The notes beneath the pieces were generated by a model. That model was not told the origin of the DNA, searched no databases, and saw only the letters and a program-made list of their open reading frames with translations. The translations under genes were made by a program, and so were the position numbers. From CAYFKJ01 sp964401845 (GTDB lineage: Bacteria; Pseudomonadota; Alphaproteobacteria; UBA2966), in the NCBI GenBank assembly GCA_964401845.1, contig CAYOAD010000194.1, positions 1 through 7,379 on the forward strand: 7,379 nt of DNA, given 5' to 3'. Every line of letters starts with the position of its first letter. The first letter of the stretch is position 1. Shown here in pieces: positions 1-6,075 of this stretch.

Positions 1-65
1 ACGACGAAGACGTTTGCGACCGCTTCCTCGATCGTTTCGCCACAGCCCTTTCGGCAACCAAATAG
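1..65 (+). CDS. C-terminal tail of an upstream gene (partial, product unknown)
   Basis: Reading from base 3, an open frame gives about 20 residues (Asp-Glu-Asp-Val-Cys-Asp-Arg-Phe-Leu-Asp-Arg-Phe and onward, ending Ala-Thr-Lys) and a TAG stop at 63-65. The amphipathic, acidic-then-helical pattern is typical of the last helix of an enzyme; tails like this are common in PLP-dependent aminotransferases, but the fragment is too short to assign. The stop codon overlaps the AGGA ribosome-binding sequence of the next gene, the same tight packing seen further down the operon, which is the main reason to think the frame is real. What is seen is the open frame and the stop; the gene identity is not inferable from this window. 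Confidence 0.55.
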   Translation, partial: DEDVCDRFLDRFATALSATK

Positions 66-67
66 GA
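64..67 (+). promoter_or_regulatory. Ribosome-binding site deciding the flavoprotein start
   Basis: AGGA lies 9 bases before the ATG at 77 and overlaps the TAG stop of the upstream frame. It supports the ATG at 77 over the in-frame TTG at 14, which would add 21 residues of Arg/Pro-rich sequence before the flavin-binding domain and overlap the upstream gene. Confidence 0.5.
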
Positions 68-76
68 TCGCACCCC

Positions 77-2527
77 ATGCCCGACGCCAAGTTCCCAACG
101 TCCGCCAAAGCCGTGATCGTCGGGGGCGGTATCGTCGGCTGCAGCGTCGCCTATCATTTGACGAAGCTGGGCTGGAAGGACGTCGTGATCCTGGAGCAGG
201 GCCGGCTATCCTCCGGCACGACCTGGCACGCCGCCGGACTGGTGGGCCAGTTGCGCTCGCAGGAAAATATGACGCGGCTGATCCAGTACAGCACGGATCT
301 CTACGAGAGCCTGGAAGAGGAAACCGGTCTCGGCACCGGCTGGAAGCGCACCGGCAGTATCATCGTCGCCCGCACCGACGAGCGCATGACGGTGCTGAAG
401 CGGACCGCCGCCGTGGCCGCGGCTTATGGCATCGAGGCCGATCTCATTTCGCCCAAGGAAGCCCAGGACATCTGGCCCATCATGCAGATCGACGACGTGG
501 TCGGCGGCGTCTGGCTGCCAGGCGACGGCAAGGCCAACCCCGCCGATCTGACACAGGCGCTGGCCAAGGGCGCCCGGATGCGCGGCGCCAAAGTGTTCGA
601 AAAGACCCGTGTCACCGGCGTGACGGTCAAGGACGGCGTGGCCACCGGCGTTGAAACCGCCAGCGGCAACATCGATTGCGAGGTCGTGATCAACTGCGCC
701 GGTCAGTGGGCGCGCCAGTTCGGCCGGCTGGCGGGCGTCACCGTGCCGCTCTATTCGGCCGAGCACATGTATATCGTCACCAAGCAGGTCGAGGGCGTGA
801 CGCCCGACCTGCCGGTGATGCGCGATCCCGACGGCTACATCTACTGCAAGGAAGAGGTCGGCGGCCTGGTGATGGGTGGGTTCGAGCCCGAAGCCAAACC
901 CTGGGGCATGGACGGTATTCCCGACGATTTCGAATTCACCCTGCTGCCCGACGATTGGGATCAGTTCGAGATCCTGATGGAGAATGCGTTGCACCGCATT
1001 CCCGTTCTGGCCGAGGCGGAGATCCGCCAGTTCATCAACGGGCCGGAAAGTTTCACGCCGGACAGCCATTACATCCTGGGCGAGGCGCCGAAGCTGCGGA
1101 ACTACTACGTCGGCGCCGGGTTCAATTCCATGGGCATCGCCAGCGCCGGCGGGGCCGGCAAGGCGCTGGCCGAATGGATCGTCAACGGCGAGCCGACGAT
1201 GGATCTTTGGCCCGTCGACATCCGCCGCTTCGCCCGTTTCCAAGGCAACGACAAATGGCTGGGCGAGCGCGTCGGCGAAACACTGGGCACGCACTACGCC
1301 ATGCCCTGGCCCAACCGCGAAATGCATACGGCGCGACCGTTCCGCCGCTCGCCGGTCTATCACCTGCTGGAAGGGAAGGGCGCCTGCTTCGGCTCCAAGA
1401 TGGGCTGGGAGCGCGCCGTCTGGTTCGCCAATGACGGCCAGAAGCCGGAGATGGAATACTCTTTCGGCCGCCAGAACTGGTTCGGCAATCGCGCAGCCGA
1501 GCACCAGGCGGCGCGCGAAGCGGTGGCCGTGTTCGACCAGACCTCGTTCTCCAAGTTCCGTATCGAAGGCCGCGACGCAGAGGCCGTGCTGCAGCGCCTC
1601 TGCGCCAACAACGTGGCGGTCGAACCGGGGCGCTGCGTCTATACCGGCATACTCAACGAGCCCGGCGGCTACGAAAGCGATCTGACGGTGACGCGTCTGG
1701 CCGAGGACGCCTATTTCGTCGTATCCGGATCGGCGCAGACGACGCGCGATCTCGGCTGGATCCGGCGCAATACGCCGGAAGACGCCCACTGCGTCATCAC
1801 GGACATGAGTTCCGCCTACGCCGTCTTCGGCGTCATGGGGCCCAATTCCCGCCAACTGCTGTCGCGCATCACCGACGCCGACCTCGGCAACGACGCTTTT
1901 CCCTTCTCGACCATGCAGCAGATCAGTGTCGGTTACGCGACCGTTTGGGCGGTGCGGATGACCTATGTCGGTGAGTTGGGCTGGGAACTCTATGTCCCCG
2001 CAGAGTTCGCCGTCGGCGTCTACGAGGAGATTTGCGCCGCCGGCGCCGGTCTGGGTTTGCGCGATGCCGGCTACTACGCCATGGACAGCCTGCGCATCGA
2101 GAAAGGTTTCCGGGCTTGGGGGCATGAGCTCACGCCCGACTACACGCCGTTTCAGGCCGGTCTTTCGTTTGCCGTCGATTTCGACAAGAACGTCCCCTTC
2201 ATCGGCCATGACGCGTTGATGGCGGCGCGGGGCGAGCGCCTGACGAAGCGACTCCTGCAGTTCACGCTGGAGGACAGCGAGCCCGTGCTTTGGGGCGGCG
2301 AGCTTATCCTGTTGGAGGACGAGCCCGTGGGTAAGATCGGTTCCGGTTCCTACGGTCACACGCTTGGGCGTGCCGTTGGCTTGGGCTACGTCAGGCACGC
2401 GGGCGGCATCGACAAGGCCATGATCCAGTCCGGCGGTTTCGTGATCGATGTGGCGGGCGAGCGTTTCGACGCCACCGCGCATTTGCGGACGCCCTATGAT
2501 CCAATGGCGGAACGCGTAAAGGATTAA
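77..2527 (+). CDS. Dimethylglycine/sarcosine dehydrogenase-like flavoprotein with GcvT (folate) domain
   Basis: 816 residues from the ATG at 77. Family members oxidise an N-methyl group of dimethylglycine, sarcosine or a similar amine with FAD, and pass the C1 unit to tetrahydrofolate on the C-terminal module, usually in the cytoplasm. Residues 13-40 form the Rossmann FAD motif (Gly16-Gly-Gly-Ile-Val-Gly21, ending in Glu40). Ser46-Gly-Thr-Thr-Trp-His51 matches the site where characterised relatives bind FAD covalently through histidine, so His51 is the likely attachment residue. The DAO fold closes with the Gly-rich stretch near 345-362; a linker domain of the FAO_M type covers about 372-428. 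The GcvT-like module covers about 430-710 and its C-terminal barrel about 720-810. Asp535, in the Gly-Gly-Tyr-Glu-Ser-Asp segment, is a candidate for the folate-contacting acid; the Glu-Lys-Gly-Phe signature at 675-678 is also kept. Length is normal for the four-domain family. The true substrate cannot be read from the sequence. No signal peptide is visible. First complete gene of the operon with the ALDH and ADH. Confidence 0.9.
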   Translation: MPDAKFPTSAKAVIVGGGIVGCSVAYHLTKLGWKDVVILEQGRLSSGTTWHAAGLVGQLRSQENMTRLIQYSTDLYESLEEETGLGTGWKRTGSIIVARTDERMTVLKRTAAVAAAYGIEADLISPKEAQDIWPIMQIDDVVGGVWLPGDGKANPADLTQALAKGARMRGAKVFEKTRVTGVTVKDGVATGVETASGNIDCEVVINCAGQWARQFGRLAGVTVPLYSAEHMYIVTKQVEGVTPDLPVMRDPDGYIYCKEEVGGLVMGGFEPEAKPWGMDGIPDDFEFTLLPDDWDQFEILMENALHRIPVLAEAEIRQFINGPESFTPDSHYILGEAPKLRNYYVGAGFNSMGIASAGGAGKALAEWIVNGEPTMDLWPVDIRRFARFQGNDKWLGERVGETLGTHYAMPWPNREMHTARPFRRSPVYHLLEGKGACFGSKMGWERAVWFANDGQKPEMEYSFGRQNWFGNRAAEHQAAREAVAVFDQTSFSKFRIEGRDAEAVLQRLCANNVAVEPGRCVYTGILNEPGGYESDLTVTRLAEDAYFVVSGSAQTTRDLGWIRRNTPEDAHCVITDMSSAYAVFGVMGPNSRQLLSRITDADLGNDAFPFSTMQQISVGYATVWAVRMTYVGELGWELYVPAEFAVGVYEEICAAGAGLGLRDAGYYAMDSLRIEKGFRAWGHELTPDYTPFQAGLSFAVDFDKNVPFIGHDALMAARGERLTKRLLQFTLEDSEPVLWGGELILLEDEPVGKIGSGSYGHTLGRAVGLGYVRHAGGIDKAMIQSGGFVIDVAGERFDATAHLRTPYDPMAERVKD

Positions 2528-2530
2528 GAG
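2525..2530 (+). promoter_or_regulatory. Ribosome-binding site of the ALDH, overlapping the upstream stop
   Basis: TAAGAG contains the flavoprotein's TAA stop and sits 7 bases before the ATG at 2538. Ribosomes ending the first gene would sit on this site, so translational coupling between the two genes is likely (inference). Confidence 0.5.
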
Positions 2531-2537
2531 TATTGGT

Positions 2538-3929
2538 ATGACAGAGATTCTAAGGACTATTTCACCCGCCGACGGCAGCATCTACGTCGAACGACCGCTT
2601 GCTGCGGCCGGGGACATTAACGATGCCTTGGAAAAAGCGGTTCGGGCGCAAAAGGCCTGGCGGCGGGTACCGATTACCGAAAGGCAGGAGATCCTCTCGA
2701 AAGCGGTGGACGCTTTCGTTGTCAGGCGTGACGAGATTGCGGCGGAGATCTCCTGGCAGATGGGCCGGCCGGTTTCCCAAAGCCCCGGCGAGGTCGGCGG
2801 TTTCGAGGAACGCGCCCGTCACATGATCGCCATCGCGCCCGCAGCGCTGGACGACGTGCTGCCGGCGCAAACCGACGGCTTCAACCGTTTCATCAAGCGC
2901 GAACCTTTGGGCGTCGTCGCCATTCTGGCGCCCTGGAACTTCCCCTACCTGACGTCTGTCAACGGCGTGGTGCCGGCCCTGATGGCCGGCAATGCCGTGG
3001 TGCTGAAACATTCCCACCAGACGCCACTCTGCGCCGAGCGCTTCGCCGAAGCCTTTGAAACGGCGGGTCTGCCGGAAGGGTTGTTTCAGTATCTCCACCT
3101 CTCGCGCACCGATGCCGAAAAGCTGATGGCGGACGAACGCGTCGGCTTCGTCAATTTCACGGGTTCGGTACCCGGCGGCCATGCCGTGCAGCGCGCGGTA
3201 CAGGGCAAGTTCATCGCCACCGGTTTGGAACTCGGCGGCAAGGATCCTGCCTATGTTCGGGCCGATGCGGATTTCGACCACGCCGTGGAGAACGTCGTTG
3301 ACGGCGCGTTCTTCAATTCCGGCCAATCCTGTTGCGGTATCGAACGCGTTTACGTCCACAAGGACATTTTCGACCGGTTCGCCGAAGCCGCCGCCGAATT
3401 GGTGGGCGGCTACAAATTGGGCAATCCCCTTGAACCCTCAACCAACCTTGGACCCATGGTGCGGGCCGCCGCCGCCGATTTCGTCCGGGGCCAGACGGAG
3501 GACGCCGTCAACGCAGGCGCCAAAGCCCTGGTTGATCCGGCGCGCTTCGCCGGCGATGAGGCCGGCTCCGCCTACCTCGCGCCGCAGGTCCTGATCGATG
3601 TCGATCACAGCATGCGCGTGATGACCGAGGAAAGCTTCGGTCCGGTGCTGGGCATCATGCCCGTGAGTTCGGACGAGGAGGCCGTCCGCTTGATGAACGA
3701 TTCTGAATTCGGTCTGACGGCTTCGATCTGGACGACCGACGAAGACGCAGCCCTCAGGCTCGGCGACGATTTGGAAACCGGCACGGTGTTCATGAACCGC
3801 TGTGACTATCTCGACCCGGCGCTGGCTTGGACGGGCGTCAAGAATTCGGGGCGGGGCTGCACCTTGTCGTCGGTCGGCTACGAGACGTTGACCCGGCCCA
3901 AGAGCTTCCATTTGAGAACCAAGCTGTAA
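2538..3929 (+). CDS. NAD(P)+-dependent aldehyde dehydrogenase (ALDH superfamily)
   Basis: 463 residues. Oxidises an aldehyde to its acid with NAD(P)+; the substrate is not known. All core ALDH elements are visible: Pro132-Trp-Asn134-Phe-Pro (oxyanion Asn), Lys157 in a Lys-His-Ser segment in place of the usual Lys-Pro-Ser, the Phe207-Thr-Gly-Ser210 nucleotide loop, general base Glu231 in Glu-Leu-Gly-Gly, the catalytic motif Phe-Phe-Asn-Ser-Gly-Gln-Ser-Cys265 followed at once by Cys266, and Glu365-Ser-Phe-Gly-Pro for cofactor ribose binding. The Lys-His-Ser and Cys-Cys-Gly-Ile-Glu-Arg features, and the Asn-Arg-Cys-Asp-Tyr-Leu-Asp-Pro segment at 420-427, recall a little-studied ALDH subgroup (cd07102-like, from memory) rather than betaine aldehyde, succinate semialdehyde or phosphonoacetaldehyde dehydrogenases. 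It starts 10 bases after the flavoprotein and ends 27 bases before the ADH, so it probably oxidises an aldehyde produced by a neighbour. Family call is sure, substrate is not. Confidence 0.93.
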   Translation: MTEILRTISPADGSIYVERPLAAAGDINDALEKAVRAQKAWRRVPITERQEILSKAVDAFVVRRDEIAAEISWQMGRPVSQSPGEVGGFEERARHMIAIAPAALDDVLPAQTDGFNRFIKREPLGVVAILAPWNFPYLTSVNGVVPALMAGNAVVLKHSHQTPLCAERFAEAFETAGLPEGLFQYLHLSRTDAEKLMADERVGFVNFTGSVPGGHAVQRAVQGKFIATGLELGGKDPAYVRADADFDHAVENVVDGAFFNSGQSCCGIERVYVHKDIFDRFAEAAAELVGGYKLGNPLEPSTNLGPMVRAAAADFVRGQTEDAVNAGAKALVDPARFAGDEAGSAYLAPQVLIDVDHSMRVMTEESFGPVLGIMPVSSDEEAVRLMNDSEFGLTASIWTTDEDAALRLGDDLETGTVFMNRCDYLDPALAWTGVKNSGRGCTLSSVGYETLTRPKSFHLRTKL

Positions 3930-3956
3930 CGGGTAACGAGTTAGAGGACCGCCGAC

Positions 3957-5123
3957 ATGACCAAGACAATTTCAGGGCATTGGAATTTTCCCACCAGCAT
4001 GCGTTTCGGCCCGGGTGTGATTTCGGAGCTGCCGGCCGCCTGTCGCGAGTTGGGCATGGCCAAGCCGCTGCTCGTCACCGACGAGGGCCTGGCGGGTCTG
4101 CCCATGGTCGCGGACGCCATCGCCGCCAACGAAGCCGACGGCCTGCCGACGGGTCTCTATTCCGATGTCCAGGGCAATCCCACAGGATCGAACGTCGACG
4201 GCGGCATCGCGGCCTACCGGGAAGGCGGCCACGACGGCGTCATCGCCTTCGGCGGCGGTTCGGCCCTGGATGCCGCCAAGACGGTGGCCCTGATGGTGGC
4301 CCAGGACAGGCCGCTTTGGGATTTCGAGGATGTCGGCGACAACTGGACGCGCGTCAACGTGGACGGCCTGGCGCCCGTCGTTGCCGTGCCGACGACTTCC
4401 GGCACGGGTTCCGAGGTGGGACGTTCCAGCGTCATCACCAACGAAGAAATCAAGGTGAAGAAGATCATCTTTCACCCCACCATGGTGCCGGCCGTCGTGA
4501 TATCCGATCCGGAATTGACCGTCGGTCTGCCGCCCCACATCACGGCGGCGACGGGCATCGACGCTTTCGTTCACTGTTTCGAGGCGCTGTGCGCGACGGC
4601 CTACCACCCCATGGCCGACGGCATCGCGCTGGAAGGCATGCGTCTGATCGCAGAGGCGCTGCCGCGGGCCTATGCCGACGGCGCCGACATCGAGGCACGG
4701 GCCGATATGCTGACCGCCGCATCCATGGGGGCGACGGCCTTCCAAAAAGGGTTGGGCGGCGTTCACGCCCTGGCCCATCCCATCGGCGCCCACTTCAATG
4801 TTCACCACGGCCTCGCCAACGCGATCTTCCTGCCTTACGTGATGGCGGCCAACCGCGAGGCCATCGCCGACAAGTCGGTCCCGCTGATGCGGCTGCTCGA
4901 CCTGCCCTCAACCGGTTTCAGCGCTTTGATGGATTGGGTCCTGGAGTTCCGCGAGGCACTGGGCATACCCCATACCCTGACTGAGATAGATCTCGGGGAC
5001 GAGCACGCCGAGGACATGGGAGCGTTGGCGCACGCCGACCCGGTAGCGGGCGGCAATCCGATACCTCTGAGCGTCGCGGATTACACCGCCATTTTCCGCA
5101 ACGCCGTCAACGGTACGATCTAG
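3957..5123 (+). CDS. Iron-containing (group III) alcohol dehydrogenase
   Basis: 388 residues, normal family length. Interconverts an alcohol and an aldehyde with NAD(H) and a divalent metal, usually Fe2+. Residues 1-190 form the nucleotide domain: Gly99-Gly-Gly-Ser102 plus Asp105 bind the pyrophosphate, and Pro145-Thr-Thr-Ser-Gly-Thr-Gly-Ser-Glu153 is the family signature. Asp42 after the second strand (Val-Thr-Asp-Glu-Gly) corresponds to the FucO aspartate that disfavours NADP, so NAD is the likely cofactor. The metal ligands are complete: Asp202 and His206 (Gly-Ile-Asp-Ala-Phe-Val-His), His270 and His284, with FucO-like spacing; His274 is also kept. The start at 3957 has AGAGGA at 3943-3948, 8 bases upstream. 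It is the last gene of the operon and meets the LysR gene tail to tail. Paired with the ALDH it could handle both oxidation states of one carbon skeleton (alcohol to aldehyde to acid). Whether it belongs to the phosphonate-linked iron ADHs cannot be decided by eye. Confidence 0.93.
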   Translation: MTKTISGHWNFPTSMRFGPGVISELPAACRELGMAKPLLVTDEGLAGLPMVADAIAANEADGLPTGLYSDVQGNPTGSNVDGGIAAYREGGHDGVIAFGGGSALDAAKTVALMVAQDRPLWDFEDVGDNWTRVNVDGLAPVVAVPTTSGTGSEVGRSSVITNEEIKVKKIIFHPTMVPAVVISDPELTVGLPPHITAATGIDAFVHCFEALCATAYHPMADGIALEGMRLIAEALPRAYADGADIEARADMLTAASMGATAFQKGLGGVHALAHPIGAHFNVHHGLANAIFLPYVMAANREAIADKSVPLMRLLDLPSTGFSALMDWVLEFREALGIPHTLTEIDLGDEHAEDMGALAHADPVAGGNPIPLSVADYTAIFRNAVNGTI

Positions 5124-5992
5124 GAGACACCCAGGTGTGACCGTACTTCGGTCAGAAAGGCATCGATGATACGCAGATCGGCACGTTCCTTCAGGCAGAC
5201 GATGGATTCCTGCATGACGGCTTTGCAGTCGCTCAAGGCGATGGGTGTCAATCGCTCATCGTGGCCGAATTCCAGTTTTGAAACGATGCCCACACCGATG
5301 CCGGCGGCCACAACCTCGCGCGCCGCCTCGCGGCCTTCGACCTCCATAACGAATTCCGCTTCAATTCCCAGCCGCCGGAATTCCTCTTCCACAAGTTGGC
5401 GGGTGGTGGAGCCGGGTTCGCGCAGCACCAACGGCTCCGCAGCCAACTCCGCCAGCGTGATCTTCTTGCGCTTTGCCCACTTATGGTCTTTCGGCACGAA
5501 GGCGACAATGGGGTCGCTGCGCAGCGGGATGTTCAACAGCCGGTCGTCGTTGGGCGCCTGGCCCAGCTCGCCGATGTCGGCGCTGTAATCATGGATCTGG
5601 GTCATCACCTCGTCGGAGTTTCCCTGGCTCAGGGTGATGCGGACGCCCGGGTATTTTTTCTGGAAGGCGGCGACGATACCGACGATATGGAGCGGCGCGC
5701 CCCCGGCGATGTTCAGGGTGCCGGCGCGCAACGCTTGGCTTTCCCTGAGCAACTTAACGGCCTCGTCTTCGAGTTCGAACTGGCGGCGCGTGATCTCCAT
5801 CAGCCGCAGGCCCAATTCGGTGGGGAAGACACGGCGTTTGTGGCGGTGAAAAAGCTGTACGTCGAAACGTTTTTCCAGCTTGCGCACGTGGTCGGAAAGG
5901 GCCGGCTGAGTGAGGCCGAGCTTCTCTGCAGCCTTGGTAAATCCGCCGTGGGTTGCGACCGCATGAAAGGCGCGCAGCTGGGAAGAATACAT
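5120..5992 (-). CDS. LysR-family regulator, resembling the aminoethylphosphonate-catabolism group
   Basis: 290 residues, normal LysR length. The N-terminal winged helix-turn-helix covers about 5-62, with the turn and recognition helix at Phe18-Thr-Lys-Ala-Ala through Thr28-Gln-Pro-Ala-Leu-Ser33 and on to Leu39-Glu-Lys. A linker helix runs about 63-89. The co-inducer domain (type 2 periplasmic-binding fold) starts near Thr92 and includes Arg191-Glu-Pro-Gly-Ser-Thr-Thr197, typical of CysB/CbbR-like ligand pockets, and Gly231-Ile-Gly-Val-Gly-Ile near the end. The opening Gln-Leu-Arg-Ala-Phe-His-Ala-Val and the Phe-His-Arg segment recall the phn_lysR group (TIGR03339), known next to AEP-degradation operons; this subgroup call is from memory. 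The ATG at 5992 has AAGAGG 8 bases upstream on its strand. It is transcribed away from the PbfA-like gene, the standard layout for a LysR protein controlling its divergent neighbour from a shared site. Cytoplasmic DNA-binding protein, expected to work as a tetramer. Confidence 0.92.
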   Translation of the reverse strand: MYSSQLRAFHAVATHGGFTKAAEKLGLTQPALSDHVRKLEKRFDVQLFHRHKRRVFPTELGLRLMEITRRQFELEDEAVKLLRESQALRAGTLNIAGGAPLHIVGIVAAFQKKYPGVRITLSQGNSDEVMTQIHDYSADIGELGQAPNDDRLLNIPLRSDPIVAFVPKDHKWAKRKKITLAELAAEPLVLREPGSTTRQLVEEEFRRLGIEAEFVMEVEGREAAREVVAAGIGVGIVSKLEFGHDERLTPIALSDCKAVMQESIVCLKERADLRIIDAFLTEVRSHLGVS

Positions 5993-6000
5993 AAGCCAAA

Positions 6001-6006
6001 CCTCTT
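6001..6006 (-). promoter_or_regulatory. Ribosome-binding site of the LysR gene
   Basis: AAGAGG on the - strand, 8 bases before the ATG at 5992. It supports that start. The adjacent CTTA at 6004-6007 on the + strand partly overlaps it. Confidence 0.55.
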
Positions 6007-6018
6007 AATGAGCAGAAT

Positions 6019-6036
6019 ATAAGATGATTTTCTTAT
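6019..6036. promoter_or_regulatory. Perfect 6+6 bp inverted repeat, candidate LysR operator
   Basis: ATAAGA, a 6-base spacer (TGATTT), then TCTTAT: two perfectly complementary arms centred between two divergent genes. LysR regulators bind dyads of this kind near their own divergent promoter. ATAAG occurs again at 5991-5995 over the LysR start codon, and CTTA at 6004-6007, so further half-sites may be present. It is not an exact T-N11-A box. Binding is inferred from position and symmetry. Confidence 0.5.
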
Positions 6037-6062
6037 GTTAAATTTGGACGGTTCGATGGCGC

Positions 6063-6068
6063 AAGGAA
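6063..6068 (+). promoter_or_regulatory. Ribosome-binding site of the PbfA-like gene
   Basis: AAGGAA lies 7 bases before the ATG at 6076 and decides that start over the in-frame GTG at 6136, which has only a GAGG with a short 5-base gap. Confidence 0.6.
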
Positions 6069-6075
6069 TATCGAG

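Larger units (their letters stand above)
5993..6075. promoter_or_regulatory. Divergent control region between the LysR and PbfA-like genes
   Basis: This 83-base gap is clearly more AT-rich in its centre (about 6005-6045) than the coding DNA around it. It must carry the LysR promoter and very likely that of the PLP enzyme. Weak -10-like hexamers can be seen (AATATA at 6016-6021, read as TATATT on the - strand; TATGTT at 6034-6039 on the + strand) but no convincing -35 partner at the proper distance, as expected for activator-dependent promoters. The positions of the start sites are not determined. Confidence 0.6.

Noticed and set aside
14..76. An N-terminal extension of the flavoprotein from TTG at 14
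   Set aside because: It would overlap the upstream gene's end, has no ribosome-binding site, and adds Arg/Pro-rich residues before the Rossmann fold; the ATG at 77 is well placed after AGGA.
206..2581. A 791-codon open frame on the - strand opposite the flavoprotein gene
   Set aside because: It mirrors the + strand gene in a GC-rich genome where stops are rare in the antisense frame. Its protein is rich in His, Asp, Gly and Arg with no recognisable domain, while the + strand frame has complete motifs.
2538..3929. Calling the ALDH a phosphonoacetaldehyde dehydrogenase (PhnY)
   Set aside because: Although this would fit the neighbouring PbfA-like gene, the Lys-His-Ser and Cys-Cys features point to another ALDH subgroup.
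3827..4984. A 385-codon open frame on the + strand across the ALDH end and the ADH gene
   Set aside because: Arg/Gly-rich low-complexity translation, out of frame with two genes that have intact catalytic motifs; a shadow frame.
3957..5123. Calling the iron ADH a phosphonoacetaldehyde reductase
   Set aside because: The metal and NAD motifs fit any group III alcohol dehydrogenase; nothing visible is specific to the phosphonate-linked group, and it lies in a different operon from the PbfA-like gene.
5127..5138. ACACC-CA-GGTGT inverted repeat near the convergent gene ends as a terminator
   Set aside because: The arms are only five bases with a two-base loop, there is no T tract on either strand, and it lies inside the LysR coding sequence.
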